Below, one piece after another: positions 32,488-41,514 of a stretch of DNA of 64,000 nt. A model generated the notes under the pieces. It had not been told where the DNA came from and did no database searches. It saw only the letters and a program-made list of their open reading frames with translations. The first letter of the stretch is position 1; the number at the start of each line of letters is the position of its first letter. A program made the position numbers and the translations under genes. Source of the stretch: Bowmanella denitrificans (GTDB lineage Bacteria > Pseudomonadota > Gammaproteobacteria > Enterobacterales > Alteromonadaceae); assembly GCF_039522935.1 (NCBI RefSeq), contig NZ_BAAAEI010000006.1, forward strand, positions 620,001 through 684,000, written 5' to 3'.

Positions 32488-33449
32488 GTCTGGAAAACCG
32501 GCTGGAACTGGCCACCCTGCCTACCCCACTTCAGCCCATGCAGAATCTGTCTGACAAGTTAGGCGGGCCTGAACTTTGGATCAAGCGTGATGATCTTACC
32601 GGTCTGGCGCTGGGCGGCAATAAGACCCGCAAGCTGGAGTACATGCTGTTTGAAGCGCTGCAACAAGGTGCGGATTGCATTATCACAGCAGGCGCCATTC
32701 AGTCCAATCACTGCCGACAAACCGCCGCCGCGGCAGCGATGCTGGAGCTGGAATGTCATCTGGTGCTAGGCGGTCATGAGCCTGGCTCCTGTAACGGCAA
32801 TCTGCTGCTGGATAAATTGCTGGGCGCCCAAATTCATTGGGCAGGTGATCATCGTAAAGGTGAAGATATTCCGTTGTTGGTGGAAAAACTTCAGGCTCAG
32901 GGCAAAAAGCCTTATGTCGTGCCTTACGGCGGTTCCAATTTGCTGGGTGCCCTGGGCTATGCCAATGCCGTGCTGGAGTTGGTAAAACAGAGCGAAACCC
33001 GTTTTACCCATATTGTCTTTGCTTCCGCGTCTGGCGGCACCCACGCCGGGATTTTGGCTGGCGCCCGGTTGGTAGGCTTAACTGCTCAGGTGCTGGGTAT
33101 TCGCATTGATAAACTGGACGCTCCGGACCAGCCATTTGCTGACAAGGTCTTGAATCTGGCTAACGAAGTCGCTGCAGATTTGGCCCTGGAAGCTTTTAGC
33201 AAAGAGGATGTGTTGTTAAGTGAGGATTATCTGGGGGGCGGCTATGCGGTCATTGGTGATGCTGAACGTCAGGCCATTACCACCTTAGCGAAAAATGAAG
33301 CCATATTGCTGGACCCGGTTTACACAGGACGCGCCATGGCGGGATTGCTGGATTTAATTAACAAAGGGTACTTCCACGCAGAGGATAAAGTGTTGTTCTG
33401 GCATACCGGTGGGGCACCTGCCCTATTCGCTTACGCCGATGCACTTTAG
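32484..33449 (+). CDS. dcyD: PLP-dependent D-cysteine desulfhydrase / ACC deaminase family enzyme
   Basis: The ATG at 32484 overlaps the map stop by 4 bp and has GGAGG nearby. The 321 residues have the family start 'LELATLPTPLQPMQNLSDKL', the PLP-binding lysine in 'LALGGNKTRKLEYM', 'GAIQSNHCRQTAAAAAMLEL' and 'HTGGAPALFAY' at the end. E. coli DcyD (328 residues) turns D-cysteine into pyruvate, H2S and ammonia. ACC deaminase shares the fold, so substrate is inferred from similarity to DcyD-like sequences. Confidence 0.85.
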   Translation: MSLENRLELATLPTPLQPMQNLSDKLGGPELWIKRDDLTGLALGGNKTRKLEYMLFEALQQGADCIITAGAIQSNHCRQTAAAAAMLELECHLVLGGHEPGSCNGNLLLDKLLGAQIHWAGDHRKGEDIPLLVEKLQAQGKKPYVVPYGGSNLLGALGYANAVLELVKQSETRFTHIVFASASGGTHAGILAGARLVGLTAQVLGIRIDKLDAPDQPFADKVLNLANEVAADLALEAFSKEDVLLSEDYLGGGYAVIGDAERQAITTLAKNEAILLDPVYTGRAMAGLLDLINKGYFHAEDKVLFWHTGGAPALFAYADAL

Positions 33450-33516
33450 CCGTTTGGTCGAACTGAAGTTCGACCTGCTGTGTTTGCTAACATAGCGGTG
33501 TGCTGGTGATTATTGT

Positions 33517-33546
33517 AAGGGAGCGCGAATAAACGCGACTCCCTTT
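33517..33546. terminator. Hairpin between convergent genes
   Basis: AAGGGAGCGCG…CGCGACTCCCTTT forms a near-perfect stem with one mismatch between the convergent dcyD and S41/beta-lactamase genes. T-runs are short. A second small palindrome (ggtcgaactgaagttcgacc, 33457-33476) lies just upstream. Confidence 0.6.
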
Positions 33547-33562
33547 GTATGCTCTTGCGGCT

Positions 33563-36118
33563 TCACAAACCCAACAAATACTGCCATACGGCCTGTTCAA
33601 TGGTCACTAATGCCTGGGCAGAGGCATCACCTTCAAGATCACCGCCGGTGGTTAAAATCACCAGGGCAATATCGTTTTGTAAATCACCGATGATTTCTGT
33701 TGATACCCCAGGGTCGCCGCCACTATGGCGTATGTAGCTGCCGTCCACTTCCCAGAATAAACCGTGTTGCCCAAACAAAGCCGGGTTATCTGTTAGTGCT
33801 GATTTCACTGCATTGGCATTCAGTACCTGCTGATCCCCCAGTTTGCCCTGATGCATCATAGCATCGAGATAACGACTAAGATCCCGTGCAGATGAGCGCA
33901 ACTCGCCATCGGCACTGGTCACACCGCTATACTGTGGAATAGGCTCATTCACACCGTCGCCATCCAGATCAGCATAAAGCGTCGCCTGATCAGGCAAAGC
34001 CGGATCCCAACTGGTATTATGCATGCCTAACGGCGTGAACAAACGATGCTGAGTATAATCAAAATAGTCCACATAGCCCTGTTGGTTTAAAAAGCGTCCA
34101 AAGGCATAGGATGCCAATCCGGTTGCCAAGTTACTGTACTCACTGAACATGCCAGGCTCAAAAGTCGGGTGTTGCAGATAGTTATCCTGCTGATACAACA
34201 CTCCTCCGGGAACAAGGTAGCTTTTTAAAAATCTTCCCAAATCGGTTTCTACCGGGTCCGGACAGCTGTCGCTGACATAAAGCTCGTTGTATAAAGAGCG
34301 ACTGTCATCCAGCGCGTAATAAGCACACAGATAGGAGGCATCCGTTGTACCGGAAGTGTGGCTGGCCAGATGCGCGAAACTGGCCTGTTGTGATGCGCCT
34401 TGCAATGGAAAGTCCAACCAGTTTTGCACCGGTGCAGATAAGTCCAGTTCCAGCTCGTGCTGGGCATGAGCCAGTGCCGTCCCGAGAAAGGTCTTACTCA
34501 CTGAAGCCAGCTTAAATGGCGTATCCAGTGTCACAGGCCGGCCGCTGTCATCAGCCTGACCATAGTTACCCTGCCAAACAATTTGCCCCTGTTTGATTGC
34601 CGCAATACTGGCGCCCACCAGGTTAGCGTCGGCCAGTATGGTCTCAATATTGTTATCCAACTCGCTTTCACTGCTCGCTGGTGCCAGTTTTCCACCCAGT
34701 TGTGTCAGTACATAATCGTAACTACTGAAGCGGCCAAACTGCGCACCGGAAAGACTGTAAGTTGGCAGATACACATGGGGCGGGATACCGCTCTTTTCAA
34801 AATGGCGGCCAAGGTGATCCCAATAAAATTCATGAGAAAGCTCAGCGTCCCAGCCATTAGGTAAACTTCCGGGTAATTTGTCTGACAACCCGCCCCAGGT
34901 TGATTGTCCGACTAAGGTCACCTGAGGCAGAGCCGACATGGCCAGGGTGAAGGTTTCGCCAGCGCTGACGGTATCTTCACTGACAAGCAGATAAACCGGT
35001 TTATTGTAGAATATGTCGCCATCCGGCTCGATAAAGAACTCACCGACTGGCGAGTTTCCATGCTTGTTTCTGGCCTGTTTGGTAAAGGCGAGTCGCCGTT
35101 CATTGGTCAGGTAAGAGGCAATCTTTAGTCCCAGCGGATCAAATCCGCCGTCATTCAGGCGAATATCGACGATCATGCCCTTAGTGTCAACCAAATCTGC
35201 CATGATTTCAGGCATGATTTCATCCAGTACCGCCAGGTCTTCAGGGGCACCTTTACCACTAAACCCGTACATTCGGGTCACCACCAGTATGGCGACATTC
35301 TGTGCGGTTTTCCCCCAAATCATGCCAGGTAAACCAGAGTCGCCCAGCTCACCACCACTATCGGCGACGATATAGCTACGAATGCGCTGTATGTATTCGT
35401 TAATGTAGAGTTCCTGCAACGCGTCCAGTTGCGCTTCACTAATACTGGGGTCATCCATAAAGGCACTAACCTGCGCCTGCTCAATTTGTTTAAACAACTG
35501 GCCTGTTTTACTGTTGGGTGAATATTCCCTGTCCAGGGTTTGTGCAGACAGCACTACATGGCCGTCCTTCAGAGGCTCAAGCATTTGGGTAAAGATATCG
35601 AACAGTTGTTCATCCGTGGTGGACGCATTAACAAGCGGGCGATGCCTGTCATACATGGCTTGCCAGTCCACTTCACGCAAAGCAAAAAAAGCATAAAGTT
35701 CATTAAACTTATGCCAGAAGTATTCGAAGTTCGCTACCGGGTCCTGGCTTTCGTCTGTGCCATCCACACATACCGAAGGTAAGGTATCGACCCGTTCAAA
35801 TACAAAGCGGTAGTAAGGGCCATACTCAATGAGATCGAACTCCAGACGATTGGCACCGGGCAACGAGAAGTCACCAAAAGTGCTATCGGCTTGTGCCATT
35901 GGTACATTCATCAACGGCAGGCAACCGGCCTGATTGGCTTCAAAAATGCGCACTCCCTGGCTGTCCGCCTGCAAATAGCGGCCATACCCTTTTTGTACCC
36001 AAGCTCCTTGCGCTTGCTGATACACTGTCGGTTCAACCGGTATAACGGGTTTCTTATTGTCTGAGCCGCAACCAGCTATTCCCAGAGCAATGGCCGATAA
36101 ACAAAATAGTCGTAACAT
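33563..36118 (-). CDS. Lipoprotein fusing an S41-type protease domain and a beta-lactamase-like serine hydrolase domain
   Basis: The ATG at 36118 has AAGGA 7 nt upstream and gives an 851-residue lipoprotein precursor with lipobox 'IAGC'. Residues ~125-475 form an S41 (tail-specific protease-like) region with 'GMIVDIRLNDGG' and the nucleophile motif 'DTVSAGETF' (Ser385). Residues ~495-850 form a class C beta-lactamase/DD-peptidase-like domain with SxxK ('SVSK', Ser539), YxN ('YSN', 661-663) and 'HSGGDPG' (His798). Both active sites look intact. It likely sits on the outer membrane facing the periplasm or surface. The substrates are unknown. Confidence 0.85.
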   Translation of the reverse strand: MLRLFCLSAIALGIAGCGSDNKKPVIPVEPTVYQQAQGAWVQKGYGRYLQADSQGVRIFEANQAGCLPLMNVPMAQADSTFGDFSLPGANRLEFDLIEYGPYYRFVFERVDTLPSVCVDGTDESQDPVANFEYFWHKFNELYAFFALREVDWQAMYDRHRPLVNASTTDEQLFDIFTQMLEPLKDGHVVLSAQTLDREYSPNSKTGQLFKQIEQAQVSAFMDDPSISEAQLDALQELYINEYIQRIRSYIVADSGGELGDSGLPGMIWGKTAQNVAILVVTRMYGFSGKGAPEDLAVLDEIMPEIMADLVDTKGMIVDIRLNDGGFDPLGLKIASYLTNERRLAFTKQARNKHGNSPVGEFFIEPDGDIFYNKPVYLLVSEDTVSAGETFTLAMSALPQVTLVGQSTWGGLSDKLPGSLPNGWDAELSHEFYWDHLGRHFEKSGIPPHVYLPTYSLSGAQFGRFSSYDYVLTQLGGKLAPASSESELDNNIETILADANLVGASIAAIKQGQIVWQGNYGQADDSGRPVTLDTPFKLASVSKTFLGTALAHAQHELELDLSAPVQNWLDFPLQGASQQASFAHLASHTSGTTDASYLCAYYALDDSRSLYNELYVSDSCPDPVETDLGRFLKSYLVPGGVLYQQDNYLQHPTFEPGMFSEYSNLATGLASYAFGRFLNQQGYVDYFDYTQHRLFTPLGMHNTSWDPALPDQATLYADLDGDGVNEPIPQYSGVTSADGELRSSARDLSRYLDAMMHQGKLGDQQVLNANAVKSALTDNPALFGQHGLFWEVDGSYIRHSGGDPGVSTEIIGDLQNDIALVILTTGGDLEGDASAQALVTIEQAVWQYLLGL

Positions 36119-36297
36119 ACTCAATCCTTTTGTTGGTGATGTGGCCAATAGCATGCCAAGGGGACAGCCTGAAATCCGTTCAGGCTTGTGGCAAAGTTGT
36201 ATGGGAATGTCGATAGTTGTGCTTGTAACCGGGATTTTCAGTCACACCAAGGCATGGGTAATCGAACTAACTTTTAGTTACAGGTTGGGAGTTAAGG

Positions 36298-36723
36298 TTA
36301 TTTGCCGCAGCTATGCGCAGGGAAATACCAGACATGGCGGATTTTCTGTTCGTTAAATTCATAGACCGCAATACTGCATTGGCTTTTCTGCTCGTCCCTT
36401 GACAGCCACGTTGCTTCTTCGAGGGTATAGACAAATGCACCACTGCTGTCGATTGAGCGAAGCCTGGAACGGGCACTGGGTACACTTTCAAAATAACTTG
36501 TCATAGCGTCGCGAAGTTGCGCCTGAGTTGAGGTTTCAATTGAAAGTTGCTGTGCGGAGATACTCATCCAATGTATATCAGGGGTAGTCATCGCCAACAT
36601 GGCATTCACATCATGACGGTTAAATGCATCTATGAATTTTTCAACTGTTCTGATGTTTTCCTGCCCATGCAACAAGCCACAAAATAGCAGCGTCACCAGC
36701 AAAACCAGTCGCTTTATATACAT
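36298..36723 (-). CDS. Secreted NTF2/SnoaL-like protein
   Basis: 141 residues with a signal peptide (MYIKRLVLLVTLLFCGLLHG) and a SnoaL-like fold start: 'VEKFIDAFNRHDVNAMLAMT', 'PDIHWMSIS'. These domains make small alpha+beta cones that act as enzymes or binding proteins. No catalytic residues can be assigned. It lies 1 bp downstream of the DCC pseudogene. Bases 36119-36297, between this gene and the S41/lactamase gene, hold nothing recognisable. Confidence 0.75.
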   Translation of the reverse strand: MYIKRLVLLVTLLFCGLLHGQENIRTVEKFIDAFNRHDVNAMLAMTTPDIHWMSISAQQLSIETSTQAQLRDAMTSYFESVPSARSRLRSIDSSGAFVYTLEEATWLSRDEQKSQCSIAVYEFNEQKIRHVWYFPAHSCGK

Positions 36724-36724
36724 A

Positions 36725-36985
36725 TCAGTCCCTCAGCCAAGGTAAAAACCGATGGGAAATATCCGCATCACTCATGGTCAGGCAGTGATGATCCTGCACC
36801 AGTAAAAAGCTGTCAGGTGCATGCGTATTCTGACCAAATTCGTGTAACAAATGCTGGCCCGTTACCCCTTGCATGGCGGCAAATTAAAACACAGCCTTAG
36901 GATCTCTGGCGATGATAAAATTCACTGCGCCATGACACAGATTGCATACCCCATCAAATACGATGATCTGCCGACTAGCCGCCAA
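36725..36985 (-). pseudogene. DCC-family thiol-disulfide oxidoreductase (DUF393), broken by an in-frame stop
   Basis: On the minus strand the frame reads 'QIIVFDGVCNLCHGAVNFII', with the DxxCxxC motif of the DCC family, then 'ARDPKAVF', a TAA stop at 36884-36886, and continues in the same frame 'FAAMQGVTGQHLLHEFGQNT … ISHRFLPWLRD' to a stop at 36725. One changed codon would restore a gene; the restored product would be ~86 residues, shorter than usual (~130), so the C-terminus is also lost. A TTG at 36985 overlapping the end of the GlxA-type gene is the only candidate start. Confidence 0.65.
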
Positions 36986-37937
36986 AATGCACCCGGTAAT
37001 CCATAGGCGTAAAACCAAAGCGTAACTTGAACAAACGACCAAAGCTATTGGCACCGCTAAATCCGCATTCCTGACACACCCGCTCCAGACTATAACCGTC
37101 ACACAGCAACAGACTGCGCGCCCGATCCAGACGCAACTGCTCAAGGTAACGGCTGGGAGAAAGGCCAAATCGCTGAGTAAAAATACGCCTGAAATGCCGC
37201 TCACTCAGACAGGCCTTATCTGCCATTTGTGCCAGGCCGATGGGACGGTGTAAGTTGTCGAGCACCCATTGTTGTAGCTGAATAAAACGGGTTTCCTCGC
37301 TGGCCTGCACCGTCAGTGGTCGTGAATACTGGGTCTGATTGCCACTGCGGCGCAGGTACATGACCAGCTCCTGGGCAACGGTTTGGGCCAGATGTAGCCC
37401 CAGATCTTCTTCCAATATCGCCAGGCACAAATCAATGCCCGCCGTCATGCCGCCTGAGGAATAGTATTTATCCTCTTTGTGATACAAGGCCTCGGCATTA
37501 ACCTGCACGGCAGGAAAGGCGTCCTGCAATTGCTGAGCAAAGCGCCAGTGAGTAGACAAGGTTTTGCCATTCACCAGACCACTGGCGGCCAGTAAGAATG
37601 CCCCGGTGCAAATGCTGATTAGTTTTTCAAGCTGACTATCCTGGCTGCACAACCAGTGCAAAAACACAGGATTCTGCTGTAGTTGCTGGTTACCGCTGCC
37701 ACCGGGCAGCACCAGATAATCCAGTGCAGGACAATCATTCAGTGCGACGTCTGCCATCAGTTTCAGACCGTTTTCGGCCCTGACCGGTTGCGTATTCAAA
37801 CCCAGCAGATGTATTTGATAAAACGCCGGGCGCCCCAATTTTTTCAGCTCCTCATTAGCCTGCCCAAAGGTATCTAAAGCACCTGCTAAATCAACGGCTT
37901 GCACCTGCTCATAAATAAAAATACCCACTTGCTTCAT
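36975..37937 (-). CDS. GlxA-family transcriptional regulator (DJ-1/PfpI + AraC HTH)
   Basis: The ATG at 37937 with GGTGGAG upstream gives 320 residues. The N-terminal half is a DJ-1/PfpI-like amidotransferase-fold sensor ('VGIFIYEQVQAVDLAGALDT', 'ISICTGAFLLAASGLVNGKT' with the nucleophile-elbow cysteine). The C-terminal ~100 residues are an AraC-type double HTH ('LSERHFRRIFTQRFGLSPSR', 'CQECGFSGANSFGRLFKLRF'). It probably regulates a nearby or distant catabolic gene in response to a small molecule. The adjacent DCC gene it overlaps is dead. Confidence 0.9.
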   Translation of the reverse strand: MKQVGIFIYEQVQAVDLAGALDTFGQANEELKKLGRPAFYQIHLLGLNTQPVRAENGLKLMADVALNDCPALDYLVLPGGSGNQQLQQNPVFLHWLCSQDSQLEKLISICTGAFLLAASGLVNGKTLSTHWRFAQQLQDAFPAVQVNAEALYHKEDKYYSSGGMTAGIDLCLAILEEDLGLHLAQTVAQELVMYLRRSGNQTQYSRPLTVQASEETRFIQLQQWVLDNLHRPIGLAQMADKACLSERHFRRIFTQRFGLSPSRYLEQLRLDRARSLLLCDGYSLERVCQECGFSGANSFGRLFKLRFGFTPMDYRVHFGG

Positions 37938-38033
37938 TGGCTGCTCCACCTGAGGTTTTAAGCAACTATAACAATGCCCAGCATTGACCGAAAGGACACG
38001 AACAGTGCAAATTCGGCCATAAAATATGAGATT

Positions 38034-38498
38034 TCAGGCGGCTTGATGAAGCGAATCAAGAATATCCAACAAGGCGGTTTCGTCCGGCTCCAGGTCGGTT
38101 TGTTGCGCTCCGCTGAGGCGCTGACGGGTATGCCAGTCGCAATTTTCAATCACAACCGGGTCGATATAGCCAGGGTCATTGTGCAATGACAAAGGACCTG
38201 GATGCAGACATTGCCAAAGGCGCGCAGAATCAGTCAGTTGTTGCTGAAAATAGGCCGCCTGAATCTCGGCCTGTCGCCAATGTTCGGTATCTGCCTTAAG
38301 GGGAAAGGCGGGGGCCCCCGTCAGGGTTTCGGTGGCCTCAGGCAAGGCCACCGCAGACGGCTCGCTGACAATCTGCAGGCGTTCAAGCAGATTTTGTTGC
38401 AGCATACTCAGCAGCAGACTGAAGGTCTGGCCCTGGCCCGGCCGGGCGGCCTGGCTTAGCTTACCATTGAACTCCAAATCGTTGACGATATTGCGCAT
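38034..38498 (-). CDS. Conserved hypothetical protein, possibly VC2046/SO_2500 family
   Basis: 154 residues, cytoplasmic by appearance. The N-terminus 'LEFNGKLSQAARPGQGQTFS' followed by 'LLLSMLQQNLLE' resembles small Vibrio/Shewanella proteins named VC2046/SO_2500; I am not certain of this match. The rest is proline- and glutamine-rich and shows no catalytic motif. It stands alone, divergent from the REC-TPR gene. Confidence 0.6.
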   Translation of the reverse strand: MRNIVNDLEFNGKLSQAARPGQGQTFSLLLSMLQQNLLERLQIVSEPSAVALPEATETLTGAPAFPLKADTEHWRQAEIQAAYFQQQLTDSARLWQCLHPGPLSLHNDPGYIDPVVIENCDWHTRQRLSGAQQTDLEPDETALLDILDSLHQAA

Positions 38499-38605
38499 AC
38501 TCTCCCCACCTTCCGGCTACACTTGGTTATCGTTTACGCAGCACATAACTTTAGTTTGCTTTGTGGCGGTGATTCAAAGAAGATGGCTGGAGCAGTAACT
38601 ATTGG

Positions 38606-40279
38606 ATGTACGAAACTCAGGCTAAGATGGCGACCCTGTCCTACCATAATAAACGCGTATTAGTCGTTGATGATCAACGACCCTTTCTAATCCTGTTGCG
38701 CGGCATAATGAACAACCTGGGTGCCACTTCTGTTGTCGTGGTGCAAAACGGTGAATCTGCCGTGGCGGCCTGCCGCCAGGAGAAGTTCGATATCATTATT
38801 TCCGATCTGCATCTTGGCAGTGACAAAAAAAACGGCTACCAGTTGTTGGAAGAACTGCGGGTACGCAAGCTGATCAAATCCACCACCATCTATATGATGG
38901 TCAGTGCCGACAGCGACCGGCCAATGGTGTTAGGCAGCATTGAAAAACAACCTGACGGTTACATTATCAAGCCGTTTTCACAATCGCAGTTACATAGCAG
39001 ATTGTCCCGTGCCTACCACAAACGGCACACGCTCAAAGACGTTTATCAGAAAGTGATGGACGGTGAAAATGTTGCTGCCATTGAGGAATGCCGCAAACTC
39101 ATCCGTTCCGGTAACAGATATAGCAAATACTGTCTGTCCATCCTGCTGGATTTACTGTGGCGGGAGAACCGCAATGAAGAAGCCCTGCAGTTACTCAACT
39201 CTATCAGCGACGCAAAGCCCCTGCCCTGGGTGAATATTGCCCTGGCACGCACGCATTTATACCTTGGTAATATTCCTGATGCCATGCTGCTTGCCAGCCG
39301 GGTCGCCGCACAGAAACTCTATGCCGTGGAAGGCCTGGACATCATGGCCCAGTGCCGGGTTAAGCGAAACGAGTTGGATGACGCACTAAAAACTATACAA
39401 GCAGCCCTGAATATTGCCCCATTTTCTCTCACCCGGCAGTTCCTGGGCTGTGAGATAGCCAGATTAGCCGGCGACTTTGAGTTAGCCAAAAACTGTTGCC
39501 AGGCCATTTTAGAGCAAAGCAAAAAGTCGGTTCATCGCAGTGTCACGCACCTTTGCAACTATGTACGCAGCATATTGGACGCTGCGGAACAAGCCGAAGA
39601 TAAGAAACTGCGCAACCGTTATCATCAGGAAGCCATGCTGGTGTTGCAACGTAACCGCAACGATGAATTGTTAAGCCGCACCAGAGAAAGCTTTGACTAC
39701 AATATATTTGAAGATCTGGTTGGGGCCAGAATTAACCTGATTGACGGCAAGCTGCTGGAAGCCAAACGCACCTTAAATGCCACACAGTTCGAACTGCGCA
39801 GCCGCTTTGAGGAATATCCCATGGCACTGGCACCGGATTCCCTGACCCTGATGACCGATCTGGGGGAATTTGAAGACGCGAATCGCCTGCTCAGTGAACT
39901 GAAAAGCAGCAACCTGCCGGTGGATCCCAATCTGCAATATTTAATTGGTAATATTGAACGCAGGCAAACTGAGGTCAGAGAGAACTACAATAAGCACAAC
40001 AGAGCAGGTATTTCGCAATATGCGGAAGGTCAATACGAGGCAGCCTACCAGTCATTTCTGCAGGCCCAGGAACTGGCCCCCATGAACACCGGGGTGGCAC
40101 TGAACTTGCTGCAATGCTTGCTTAAATTGATGGAAAAAATGACCAAGCCCGACCAGCAACTGCTGATGAAATGCCGTCAAACCTACAGAATGGTAGATGG
40201 CATGCGTTTGCCGGAAAGTCATCAAAGCAAGTTTGACAGTATAAAAGAAAATGTTAAAAGCTATCTGGAGCACAGATGA
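38606..40279 (+). CDS. Response regulator with receiver domain and TPR-like C-terminal region
   Basis: 557 residues. The N-terminal receiver domain has the acidic pair Asp22-Asp23 ('VVDDQRP'), the phospho-acceptor Asp67 in 'IIISDLHLG' and Lys122 in 'IIKPFS'. The rest (about 145-557) is helical with tetratricopeptide-like units ('NIALARTHLYLGNIPDAMLL', 'YAEGQYEAAYQSFLQAQELA'). There is no DNA-binding domain, so output is probably by protein contact. A start at Met8 (38627) is also possible; neither has a strong Shine-Dalgarno. The downstream lipoprotein start overlaps its stop by 4 bp. Confidence 0.88.
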   Translation: MYETQAKMATLSYHNKRVLVVDDQRPFLILLRGIMNNLGATSVVVVQNGESAVAACRQEKFDIIISDLHLGSDKKNGYQLLEELRVRKLIKSTTIYMMVSADSDRPMVLGSIEKQPDGYIIKPFSQSQLHSRLSRAYHKRHTLKDVYQKVMDGENVAAIEECRKLIRSGNRYSKYCLSILLDLLWRENRNEEALQLLNSISDAKPLPWVNIALARTHLYLGNIPDAMLLASRVAAQKLYAVEGLDIMAQCRVKRNELDDALKTIQAALNIAPFSLTRQFLGCEIARLAGDFELAKNCCQAILEQSKKSVHRSVTHLCNYVRSILDAAEQAEDKKLRNRYHQEAMLVLQRNRNDELLSRTRESFDYNIFEDLVGARINLIDGKLLEAKRTLNATQFELRSRFEEYPMALAPDSLTLMTDLGEFEDANRLLSELKSSNLPVDPNLQYLIGNIERRQTEVRENYNKHNRAGISQYAEGQYEAAYQSFLQAQELAPMNTGVALNLLQCLLKLMEKMTKPDQQLLMKCRQTYRMVDGMRLPESHQSKFDSIKENVKSYLEHR

Positions 40280-40569
40280 AAAAGCACACACTGATCCCCG
40301 CATTGTTGGCCAGTCTGGCAATAGGTTGTACCAGCACTGACAATCCCTGCGAGCGAATTCTTGAAGTGAAGCAACAGGAACAGCAGTGCGCAGAGTGGCG
40401 CAAGGTGATGATGGATAAGGAGCATCCACAGCAGGCGCTGACAGCAAAAAAACGCTATGAGGAAGCCTGTCTGGAATTACGATACTATCGCGATCAATAC
40501 GACACTATCTGTAAAGGTGATGAGCGCGCCATTGGCGAGCCAAGGAAACCTGAAGAATCAAAGCAATAG
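40276..40569 (+). CDS. Small lipoprotein of unknown function
   Basis: 97 residues with a lipoprotein signal ('LLASLAIGC', lipid-modified Cys18). The mature part is charged with four cysteines and predicted helical ('QQALTAKKRYEEACLELRYY'). It overlaps the REC-TPR gene by 4 bp and is co-translated with it. No family is recognised. Confidence 0.75.
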   Translation: MKKHTLIPALLASLAIGCTSTDNPCERILEVKQQEQQCAEWRKVMMDKEHPQQALTAKKRYEEACLELRYYRDQYDTICKGDERAIGEPRKPEESKQ

Positions 40570-40589
40570 GTTAATTGAAGAGGCTGGTA

Positions 40590-41420
40590 CTAAGCCAGCC
40601 GTCCTTGTTGATAATCACTGATAGCCTGTTGGATTTCGGCCTCTGTGTTCATAACAAAAGGCCCATACTGCACTACAGGTTCGCCGATAGGCTCGCCTGC
40701 CACCAGAATGAGTCTGGTATCAGCTTCCAACTTAAGTCCAAGATTCTCCCCATGCCCCAATACGGCAAGTTGCCCTTTTTTCAGCAGCTTGTCGCCAACG
40801 CTTAATTGCCCCTCGTAAGGGTAAATAAAGGCGTTGTGATGCTGCGGCAATGGAATGTCGATTTCACCGCCTTGTTGTGTCTGAACATCCACAAACAGCG
40901 GTTTAACAGCCTGGGTACTGACAGGACCCGTTGCGCCAAACAGCTCTCCGGCCAACACCCGGATAAGTATGCCCGGTTGTGGCGAAACTTCGGTAACCTT
41001 ATCAGCCGCAATATCCTGATAACCCGGCGCCGACATCTTCTCACTGGCCGGCAAATTCACCCATAATTGAAAGCCTCGCATTAACCCCTGGGTCTGCTGT
41101 GGCATTTCTTCATGAATGATTCCTCTGCCAGCATTCATCCACTGCAAGCCGCCAGTCTCGATAACGCCTTTATTCCCCACAGAGTCGGCGTGACCCATTT
41201 TACCCGCCAGCATATAAGTAACAGTTTGGAATCCCCGATGAGGGTGTGGCGGGAATCCGGCCAGATAGTCACTTGGCTGATCAGAGCCAAACTCATCCAA
41301 CATTAAAAAAGGATCCAGGCGCGGCAAAGCGGGTTGTCCTATCAGTCTTGTCAGCGCCACACCAGCACCATCCTGGGTGCGAATGCCGCTTAGGGTCTGG
41401 ATAATCTGTCTGTTAGCCAT
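40590..41420 (-). CDS. Pirin family protein
   Basis: I chose the ATG at 41420 (MANRQIIQTLSGIRTQDGAG), preceded by AGGAGC, giving 276 residues; an upstream in-frame start would add 21 unsupported residues. Bicupin metal ligands are visible in 'FPPHPHRGFQTVTYMLAG' and 'GIIHEEMP'. Bacterial pirins are iron-binding cytoplasmic proteins; some show quercetin 2,3-dioxygenase activity and some modulate metabolism. The physiological role here cannot be read. Confidence 0.92.
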   Translation of the reverse strand: MANRQIIQTLSGIRTQDGAGVALTRLIGQPALPRLDPFLMLDEFGSDQPSDYLAGFPPHPHRGFQTVTYMLAGKMGHADSVGNKGVIETGGLQWMNAGRGIIHEEMPQQTQGLMRGFQLWVNLPASEKMSAPGYQDIAADKVTEVSPQPGILIRVLAGELFGATGPVSTQAVKPLFVDVQTQQGGEIDIPLPQHHNAFIYPYEGQLSVGDKLLKKGQLAVLGHGENLGLKLEADTRLILVAGEPIGEPVVQYGPFVMNTEAEIQQAISDYQQGRLA

Positions 41421-41514
41421 GGTTGTGCTCCTGGAAAGTGATGTGCTGATTGAACCACCGAAGGAAGAGAACATAAAGCGCAATAAATACGAAGATAAAT
41501 TCGATTAAATAGAA

